Positions 4,693-10,584 of a stretch of 10,584 nucleotides of DNA are shown here, in pieces. The DNA is taken from positions 12,818 through 23,401 of the forward strand of contig MFXJ01000111.1 of the NCBI GenBank assembly GCA_001787465.1. The letters are read 5' to 3'. Positions within the stretch are counted from its first letter, which is position 1. Each line of letters starts with the position of its first letter. The stretch comes from Candidatus Peregrinibacteria bacterium RIFOXYB2_FULL_32_7. GTDB taxonomy: Bacteria > Patescibacteriota > Gracilibacteria > UBA1369 > GWF2-33-10. The translations under genes and the position numbers were made by a program. The notes beneath the pieces are model-generated. The model was given only the letters and a program-made list of their open reading frames with translations, did no database searches and was not told where the DNA came from.

Positions 4693-7600
4693 ATCCTAAT
4701 GGATCAATGTATTTAATTGGGTTATTTTCTACGTAAGTATAACTATTCCATTTTTGAGGGTCTTTTAAAAAATTCATTATTTGTTGCTGGGCTTTGATTT
4801 TTTCTATTTTTTGACTTTCTTCTAACTTTTCAATATCTTCGATTCTAAAATCCAGCATGAAATGATATGGATCCTGACTCATAAATCTTCCGATTTTATG
4901 ATTATAATATCTTGCTTCAAAATAATATAGATCCAAATCTTCATCTAATTCTTTACCAGTAAAAGAATATTTGGATTCAGTATTCCCTAATTTCTCATTT
5001 ATTAATTGCGTTCCATAAGGGAAATAATCCAAGACTTGAGTTACATAACCATTTTGATCAGTTATAAGATTAGTTCCACCAAGATGATCGTGATGATAGT
5101 AGCTGATATTTTCATTTTCTATTGAGGCTATTCGCAGATTATTTAGTAAAATATAATAAATGGGGAGACCATTTCGCATTTCAAAGTATTTATTTACATA
5201 AATTATCTTTTCACCTGTTTTAGTATTTTCTGATTTAATTTTATTTCCATATTGATCATAAGAGAAATTAATATCTCCACTGTTTATTAATTGATTTTTT
5301 ATATTCCAATTATATGATTTTTGACCATCATTTGTAAGATTTCCGTTTTTATCATAAGTAAAAGTTGCTTGAGGAAGATTTGTTATAGCGTTTGGGGTAG
5401 GATCACCAGTGCTTAAATACGACATTGTCCCTAGATCAGATTTGTATGTCATATTACCAATTTCATCATAAGTATAAGTTCTAGTATAATCTCCATCAGC
5501 TAATCCTTGGCTTTGTGCACTTATTAAACGATCCAAATCATCATAATCATAAATCATGTTTTTGGCTGTTGGCGTTACCGAATTATCTTGAATTTCTATA
5601 ATATTACCAACTTGGTCGTATACATAAGTTAAATTTTGAATATCAGATGTGTTAGTTGAAGCGTGAATAAAAGGAATAAAAAAGTTTATCCAACTTGTTT
5701 TTTTACTGTTTTTATTTTTTTCTTGATTTTGTTTAGGAAGTTTTTCTTGGAATTTTTTTCTTTCTTTTTTCTTTACTATTTCACAAACATCACCTACACC
5801 ATTATTATTACTATCTAATTGGTCAGGATTATAATTATTTGGGCAGTTATCGGTATTATTTGTTACATAGTTTGTTGAAATGGTATTGCCATAACATACT
5901 GACACTAAATCACCTGAGCCATAAGAATCAACATCGCTATCTAAATAAAAATTGCCAATCCTCCATTCCGCAGTATTGTTATCATTACAATCTGTACCTC
6001 CTGCAGTAATATCAACAGCGCCATCAGAATCACCATCACAAGTTTTATCATCAGCTACTGTAATAGCTGAATTTGTGTCATTACAGTCAAGACTATGATA
6101 AACACCATTTTCATCAATATATGATTCATTGAAACCGTCACCATCAATATTAGAATCACATGGATCTCCAATTCCATCACGATCACTATCTTCTTGACCT
6201 GAATTATAGCTATTTGGGCAATTATCATTTTCGTTAGAGATTTGATCGCCATCAGAATCTTCTTCGGTCATAGGACATCCTACACCATTAACATTGATAC
6301 CTACTGGTGTATTTGGACAATGATCAATAGCGTTAGTTGCTCCATCATTATCATCATCTATATCATAATATATACCTGTGCTAATTTTATTAATTAACCT
6401 ATAATTTTGATTTGGATCGTAAGTATTTGTAGTTTGAGTGCCATTTGCATATTCTAAATAACTTATTTGTTTAATTGCAGAATAATCAATGTTAGTAACA
6501 ATCGCTGTTAAATTATCTTTTATGATAGTGTTTATTTCGCCAGCTGAATTATATTCGTAACTAATTTTTAATGTATTATTTAGATATATAATTTCTTTAA
6601 TGCGTTTTAATATATCATAATTACTTTTTGTTATATAATTTACATTGTCGATCTTTTTATCTTCTTCTTTAATATTTCCCAAAGCATCATATTTATATTT
6701 TGTTGTAAGATCATTTTTTATAATTTCTGAAATTAAGCCTATTCCATTTTCAGCATTATCATATTTAAATTCAATATCAATATTTCCATCCTTATTCCAA
6801 TCTTCGCTTTTAATTCGGTTAAGTTCATCATAAATCCAAAAAATAGTCTGATTTTTAGGATCAATTTGAGTGATTAGATTGTTGTTATCATCATAAGTAT
6901 ATAGCCATTTCCCAAAGTTAGTTGATGATGATGTGTGTAAATCTTCCTGATTTAATTTTCGAGAAAGAGAATCATAAGTAAAATTTTTAATGTTTTCTTT
7001 TGCATCAATTATTTTTGTAAGATTCCCAAGAGAATCAAAATTATATTTTGTTTGATAAATATTTGCTCCATTGACTTCATTAATTTGAATTGGCCGATGA
7101 TAAGCATCATAAAAATATTCTTTTTTGTGGGAATTGGCATCTATTACAGTCTCTTTCCAATGACTATAACTATGAGTGACGTTTCCAATTGGCCAAATTT
7201 CACTTAAAAGTCTATTTAATCCATCATAACTGTAATTTATTGTTGCAAAATCATTATTGCGAGAATTAAAAGAAGAAATATAGTCTGTATATGGCAAAGT
7301 TCTTTTTAACAGATTATTAAATTCATCGTACCAAAAATCTATAATATTAAATCCAGAATTCTCAGCGGAATTCCATTTTTGAATTAATTTTCCAAAACCA
7401 TCTGCGTATAGACGAGATTCAACAGAGATTCCATTTACTATTTTATTAGTTTTGGAAAAATTTGGGAAAATATTGTCATAAAACGTAGTATTTAAAACTA
7501 AAGTTTTTTCACCAGTTTCTGGATTTGGATAATATTCTTTAATAAGACGACCAAATCCATCATAAGTATATTCTGTAGTATAATTATTGACATTAGTTTC

Positions 7601-10584
7601 ACTTAAAATTTTTCCGTTTAGATAGTCATATTTATAATAAATTTTTTGATTTAAGGGATTAGTAATTTGTGTTGGGTAAAGGTTGTAAGAATCATAGGTA
7701 ATATTTGTTACATAACCTTTGGGGTTTGTTTCAGCAGTTACTAAACCATAGCTATTAAGTGTAAAATTTGTTGTTAGAAAACGATTTTCTGTATTTAACC
7801 ATTGAGAGTTGGATATAAGATTTCCTTTACTATCATATGAATAATCTGTAGAGGCAGTTTTGGTTTCATTCGCATTATATAAAGTCTCTTTATCTATAGT
7901 AATTATCCAATTGCTTTGATCAATGTTGTATTCATAAGTTTTTTTTATCTCATCTCCAGGCAGGTAATCAGTTATCGTATTTTCAGTTTCAAATGTTTGT
8001 AAAATGTTGTGATCAGTTAAATCAGTATCCATTAAATCTTTTGGCCATTCATAAGCTCTGTCTTTATAAAAACGAAGCTCATCAATTACTGCTTGTAAAA
8101 AATTAGTAGTGCTAATCCCGCCTTTATCTCCTTTTTGAGCTCCTATAACTACCGCTGTTTTACTATTATTAGGATCGAGTGCTGGCATATAATTTGCATC
8201 TATTTTATTGTTAACATATAAATTAACATATTCACCGTCCGAAATAACAGCTATATGAACCCATTGCCCAAATGGTACTGATCCACTTGCAGATAAAATA
8301 TCTAAATCTAAGTCGTTTTTCATAATCCACCATTCCAATTTATCACCATGCAACATAAGTCTATAAGATTCATCTGAGTTTTTTCCAGTATACAAATCAT
8401 ATTTAGCAATTAAAACTGGATAATTATTATACTGGGGATTATCAAGTTTGATCCAAAATGAGATAGTATAGGTATCACTAAGATCGAAATCATCATTATT
8501 ATCATACGTTTCAATAAATTCATAACTCCAGTCAACATCCCCGCCATAGCCTTCATATCCCGTGTTCCATCCAGAAAGACCATTGAAATACATTGAATGG
8601 CCTCTTTCTGTTGAGTCGTAAGTAACAGTGCCCTGACCTTCATTAAATTTATAATAAGCAATTAGATTAGTACTTTCAGAATAGGAAGAATTATATTCTT
8701 GTCCTGCAGGACTTGCGATAACTTCTCCTAGATTTTTTTCTTCTATTAAATTTCCAGTGTTTAGATCATATTTATATTCAATAGCTTGATCTTTGTGAGT
8801 TTCTTGACCATCAAAACTCAAATCAATTTTTTGTTTAAGATATGTAAAAAATGCATTAGAGCCCAAATCTTTTGTTTCCCACACATAATCTTCTTGCTTT
8901 AAAATATTTTTTTCACTATCGAGAATTTTTTTGTATTTTAATTTTCCTTTTTGTCCATAATTGTTATCTCCTTGATCAAATTTGAATATCTCACTGCTAT
9001 TTTCATAATTAACAATAACTTTTTCAAAGCCTGCGAATTCAGTTTTATAAGTACTATATTTTAGATATTTACCGTTTTCATATTGATAATTTGTAAGATA
9101 AATATCGTCTAAACCATTATCTATTTTTATCTTATCTACTACTTGATGATTAAAAGGCATATTGTTATCGATTGATGAGTTTTTATAACTAATTTCAGTA
9201 CTTCCACCAAAAGCACTTGTTATTTTAGTAAGTAAATCAGAAGGTTTTGATTGATTTAAATAAATACCTCTGGAGTTTTCTTCTTCAAAACTATAAGCAA
9301 TATCAGTTAATGAATCACCATTAACATCTGTTAGTCGGTGTTTTGCGTCATGAGCCCAGGTATCAGTAAATAGTGGATAACCATATATATCGCTAACTTT
9401 ATCCCATCCACTAACTCCATTATTTAGATAAACTGCGCTATCCTCATAATCAATACTTATTCCCATATAAGAATTTAAATCTGATTCTAAATCTTTCCAA
9501 AGTCCATCTGATTTAAGTATATCTACTAAACCATCACCATTTAGATCCATTAATCTGACGCCAGCATCAAGGCCGCCTTCATTTGGGTTTGGTTTAGTGA
9601 TTTCATCAAGGTTCGTATAAGTTTTAAATTCATTAGGTATAGCAACTCCTGTTTGTGTATAAACAATAGCTACAGGAACACGCCAAGAGCTTTTGATAAA
9701 ACCGCCTTTCCCATCATTAAAATAGACAAAATTGCTGTACCACTGTTCATCTGACAAATTTGTTATGTCACGAAAATCTAATAATGAACCAATCATATCA
9801 ATTAAACCATCGGAATTTACGTCAACAAATCGCACACCTTTATCAAAAGCAGTATCGCCACACCAATTCCATACAAACATTTCAGGGGACTGATATAAAG
9901 TACTTGTTTCAAAATTTTTAATTTCCGGATTGTTAAAATAATTTTCTTTTACCCATGTATCTTGTGTTCCATTCCCACAGGCTGTTTTTAAATAAGATTT
10001 GATAATATCAGGGTATCCATCTGAATTAATATCAACAAAACGTAAGCCAGTATCAACTCCATTATTACTTGTAGATTTTCCTTCAATCGTCGCCCATCCC
10101 GGTTTATCTTTCAATTGATTTCCGGTATTAAAATACACTGACATTCCTGTGTTTCGAAAAGGATTGCCTTCTGCAACATCTATTAAACTATCATTATCTA
10201 TATCTATGAGATTCATATTAGTTGCTGTAACAGGATAACTGCTAATATCTGTGTTATAAACAAAACCTTCTTGCAAAATCCAATTATCATTTTTAATCCA
10301 AGTTAAATCTTTATTATTTAAATAAATTTCACTTATAGGAACAGTAGGACTGGTGTAAATATCTTTCTCATAATAGGCTCTAACAAAATCATCAAAACCA
10401 TCGCTATTTATATCAAACATTCGCACCCCTAAATCACGATCATTTTTTGTAAATGAATTTGGAAATTTATATTGATTAAATTTAAATCCTGCTTCTTCTC
10501 TTTCAGTGTACTCAAAAATAACAGGTTCCAAATTTATAGTTTCTTGATCTAAATTAGTTCCTGATTGAGTAATTTTTTGAAGAA
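4367..10584 (-). CDS. Giant secreted RHS/YD-repeat protein with FG-GAP, LamG and thrombospondin-3 modules (5' end outside window)
   Basis: The frame is open from the right edge: 17 more residues (LQKITQSGT... to TINL) precede the apparent TTG start at 10531, so more than 2070 residues are present and the true N-terminus is missing. Numbering from that TTG, the order is: six FG-GAP/VCBS-like repeats (about 30-420), a SpvB/TcdB-middle-like segment (about 430-600), a LamG domain (about 622-829), YD repeats (about 890-1385), a thrombospondin-3/MopE-like insert (about 1390-1585), a Lys-rich and hydrophobic stretch (about 1584-1627), more YD repeats, the RHS core to DPLGL (to about 1945) and a ~108-residue tip. 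Related proteins (Tc toxin BC chains, Rhs, teneurins) form a hollow beta-shell around a C-terminal passenger. Here it is probably exported to the cell surface, though the signal peptide is not visible. No frameshift is seen. Its role, adhesion or contact-dependent competition, is inferred. Confidence 0.93.
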   Translation of the reverse strand, partial: LQKITQSGTNLDQETINLEPVIFEYTEREEAGFKFNQYKFPNSFTKNDRDLGVRMFDINSDGFDDFVRAYYEKDIYTSPTVPISEIYLNNKDLTWIKNDNWILQEGFVYNTDISSYPVTATNMNLIDIDNDSLIDVAEGNPFRNTGMSVYFNTGNQLKDKPGWATIEGKSTSNNGVDTGLRFVDINSDGYPDIIKSYLKTACGNGTQDTWVKENYFNNPEIKNFETSTLYQSPEMFVWNWCGDTAFDKGVRFVDVNSDGLIDMIGSLLDFRDITNLSDEQWYSNFVYFNDGKGGFIKSSWRVPVAIVYTQTGVAIPNEFKTYTNLDEITKPNPNEGGLDAGVRLMDLNGDGLVDILKSDGLWKDLESDLNSYMGISIDYEDSAVYLNNGVSGWDKVSDIYGYPLFTDTWAHDAKHRLTDVNGDSLTDIAYSFEEENSRGIYLNQSKPSDLLTKITSAFGGSTEISYKNSSIDNNMPFNHQVVDKIKIDNGLDDIYLTNYQYENGKYLKYSTYKTEFAGFEKVIVNYENSSEIFKFDQGDNNYGQKGKLKYKKILDSEKNILKQEDYVWETKDLGSNAFFTYLKQKIDLSFDGQETHKDQAIEYKYDLNTGNLIEEKNLGEVIASPAGQEYNSSYSESTNLIAYYKFNEGQGTVTYDSTERGHSMYFNGLSGWNTGYEGYGGDVDWSYEFIETYDNNDDFDLSDTYTISFWIKLDNPQYNNYPVLIAKYDLYTGKNSDESYRLMLHGDKLEWWIMKNDLDLDILSASGSVPFGQWVHIAVISDGEYVNLYVNNKIDANYMPALDPNNSKTAVVIGAQKGDKGGISTTNFLQAVIDELRFYKDRAYEWPKDLMDTDLTDHNILQTFETENTITDYLPGDEIKKTYEYNIDQSNWIITIDKETLYNANETKTASTDYSYDSKGNLISNSQWLNTENRFLTTNFTLNSYGLVTAETNPKGYVTNITYDSYNLYPTQITNPLNQKIYYKYDYLNGKILSETNVNNYTTEYTYDGFGRLIKEYYPNPETGEKTLVLNTTFYDNIFPNFSKTNKIVNGISVESRLYADGFGKLIQKWNSAENSGFNIIDFWYDEFNNLLKRTLPYTDYISSFNSRNNDFATINYSYDGLNRLLSEIWPIGNVTHSYSHWKETVIDANSHKKEYFYDAYHRPIQINEVNGANIYQTKYNFDSLGNLTKIIDAKENIKNFTYDSLSRKLNQEDLHTSSSTNFGKWLYTYDDNNNLITQIDPKNQTIFWIYDELNRIKSEDWNKDGNIDIEFKYDNAENGIGLISEIIKNDLTTKYKYDALGNIKEEDKKIDNVNYITKSNYDILKRIKEIIYLNNTLKISYEYNSAGEINTIIKDNLTAIVTNIDYSAIKQISYLEYANGTQTTNTYDPNQNYRLINKISTGIYYDIDDDNDGATNAIDHCPNTPVGINVNGVGCPMTEEDSDGDQISNENDNCPNSYNSGQEDSDRDGIGDPCDSNIDGDGFNESYIDENGVYHSLDCNDTNSAITVADDKTCDGDSDGAVDITAGGTDCNDNNTAEWRIGNFYLDSDVDSYGSGDLVSVCYGNTISTNYVTNNTDNCPNNYNPDQLDSNNNGVGDVCEIVKKKERKKFQEKLPKQNQEKNKNSKKTSWINFFIPFIHASTNTSDIQNLTYVYDQVGNIIEIQDNSVTPTAKNMIYDYDDLDRLISAQSQGLADGDYTRTYTYDEIGNMTYKSDLGTMSYLSTGDPTPNAITNLPQATFTYDKNGNLTNDGQKSYNWNIKNQLINSGDINFSYDQYGNKIKSENTKTGEKIIYVNKYFEMRNGLPIYYILLNNLRIASIENENISYYHHDHLGGTNLITDQNGYVTQVLDYFPYGTQLINEKLGNTESKYSFTGKELDEDLDLYYFEARYYNHKIGRFMSQDPYHFMLDFRIEDIEKLEESQKIEKIKAQQQIMNFLKDPQKWNSYTYVENNPIKYIDPLGLWNGGDIEEMIDIAIEIGIDLGATMSAIGGAYGFIKWGNTGEKLLILGILTNNQKIIEIGKEMEKNADEIIPKLLDLAEAGLKDLKGEDYNNVKNWINDIQHDYEIDD
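4690..5100 (-). other. RHS core domain with DPLGL end motif
   Basis: The conserved core runs from YYHHDHLGGTNLITDQNG (near 5055-5105) through YFPYGTQL, YSFTGKELDEDLDLYYFEAR (near 4915-4975) and YYNHKIGRFMSQDP, to NNPIKYIDPLGL near 4690. In Rhs and Tc toxins this region closes the shell and its DPxGL end is where the C-terminal passenger is cut off by an aspartyl-protease-like activity. Between SQDP and YVENNP there is an acidic/Lys helix (FRIEDIEKLEESQKIEKIKA) and a spacer with FLKDPQKWN. Confidence 0.9.
5657..5778 (-). other. Lys-rich stretch followed by a hydrophobic segment inside the RHS protein
   Basis: Directly after the last thrombospondin-3 repeat comes a ~28-residue Lys/Gln/Asn-rich stretch (KKKERKKF to NSKK). 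The hydrophobic segment WINFFIPFI and the sequence HAST follow. A basic region, a short hydrophobic core and an 'x-A-S' exit resemble a signal peptide or a cleavable membrane segment, though placed deep inside the protein. YD repeats resume at once with NLTYVYDQVGN. The hydrophobic core is only about 9-10 residues, short for a membrane span. Confidence 0.55.
5775..6365 (-). other. Thrombospondin-3 / MopE-like Asp- and Cys-rich insert in the RHS protein
   Basis: About 197 residues consist of acidic calcium-binding repeats: DIDDDNDGATNAIDHCPNTP, EDSDGDQISNENDNCPNSYN, QEDSDRDGIGDPCDSNIDGD, and a last NTDNCPNNYNPDQLDSNNNG followed by VGDVCE. Between them are two metal-binding-motif (MopE-type) units, LDCNDTNSAI and TDCNDNNTAEW. 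The cysteines are concentrated here and are rare elsewhere in the protein, consistent with disulfides outside the cytoplasm. These repeats form stiff calcium-loaded rods or linkers in secreted proteins. Confidence 0.9.
8045..8668 (-). other. LamG/concanavalin-like lectin domain inserted in the RHS protein
   Basis: About 207 residues begin with NLIAYYKFNEGQGTVTYDST and end with AVIDELRFYKDRAYEW. The framing motifs (LIAYYKFNEG, a central YTISFWIKLD, GQWVHIAVISDG with VNLYVNNK, and the final IDELRFY) are the signature of LamG-type jelly-roll domains. Such domains bind carbohydrate or protein ligands, often with calcium. The domain sits between the first YD repeat and the main YD block, so it probably projects from the shell as an extra ligand-binding module. 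Confidence 0.88.
8760..9255 (-). other. SpvB/TcdB-middle-like segment linking propeller and RHS shell
   Basis: After the last propeller loop come the strand TKITSAFGGSTEISYKNS (near 9190-9240), then NYQYENGKYLKYSTYKTEF and AGFEKVIVNY (near 9000-9090). This succession, a 'GG-x-T-x-I-x-Y' strand followed by an 'F-x-GF' motif, is typical of the stretch between propeller and RHS shell in TcB/SpvB-type proteins. The first YD repeat (EYKYDLNTGNLIEEKNLGE) follows near 8730-8785. Confidence 0.6.
9260..10440 (-). other. Six FG-GAP/VCBS-like calcium-loop repeats of the RHS protein
   Basis: Asp-rich loops of the kind D-x-N-x-D-G-hydrophobic-x-D recur about every 60-90 residues: FDINSDGFDDF (near 10400), IDIDNDSLIDV (near 10190), VDINSDGYPDI (near 10015), VDVNSDGLIDM (near 9805), MDLNGDGLVDI (near 9535) and TDVNGDSLTDI (near 9310). 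Most are followed later by a YLN or YFN strand. These are calcium-binding loops of beta-propeller blades as in integrin-like FG-GAP and VCBS repeats, common at the N-terminus of Tc-toxin-B/SpvB-like proteins. More blades may lie beyond the window edge. Confidence 0.85.

Noticed and set aside
6055..6252. Minus-strand ORFs (also 8410-8661) in another frame of the RHS gene, and a plus-strand ORF at 6645-6833
   Set aside because: Shadows of the long RHS frame produced by Asp/Asn-rich repeat codons; no domain signal.
5040..7860. CRISPR-like or DNA tandem repeats suggested by recurring 'catcataagtat' strings
   Set aside because: The strings are the minus-strand codons of the TYTYD motif of YD repeats; spacing is irregular and coding.

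Overview
The window is AT-rich (roughly 30% G+C by eye), densely coded bacterial DNA. All ORFs read with UGA absent as a sense codon, every visible stop is TAA, and genes abut or overlap. The mix suggests a Candidate Phyla Radiation (Patescibacteria, perhaps Parcubacteria-like) genome: tiny toxin-antitoxin genes, isolated core biosynthesis genes and one giant secreted RHS/YD-repeat protein with LamG and thrombospondin-type-3 insertions. The phylum is an inference from protein style and composition; no marker gene is present.

Left part (1-936): two unrelated toxin-antitoxin modules sit in tandem on the plus strand. The first is the tail of an antitoxin gene followed by a PemK/MazF-type endoribonuclease toxin. 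The second is an AbrB-type antitoxin overlapping a RelE/ParE-type toxin. Between them lies a good extended -10 promoter, immediately followed by a perfect 9+1+9 inverted repeat that is a likely autorepression operator.

Next (1035-2138) comes an unrecognised, soluble, helix-rich protein. One in-frame TAA at 1437-1439 splits its reading frame, and both sides keep protein-like sequence in the same frame. The two sides carry diverged copies of the same ~90-residue module. It is either a freshly broken gene, a read-through gene, or two genes derived from a duplication.

Centre (2135-4365): ribBA (minus strand, bifunctional riboflavin-pathway enzyme) and pyrB (plus strand, aspartate carbamoyltransferase) are divergent. 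They share a 95-bp intergenic region in which the predicted promoter boxes interlock on opposite strands. ribBA overlaps the unknown gene tail-to-tail by 4 nt.

Right part (4367-10584): a single minus-strand reading frame of more than 2070 codons, still open at the window edge. In protein order it has six FG-GAP/VCBS-like calcium-loop repeats, a SpvB/TcdB-middle-like segment, a LamG-type lectin domain, a long block of YD repeats, a thrombospondin-3/MopE-like Asp/Cys-rich insert with a Lys-rich hydrophobic tail, more YD repeats, the RHS core ending in DPLGL, and a ~108-residue unrecognised tip. It ends 1 nt from the convergent pyrB stop, so no immunity gene can lie directly downstream.
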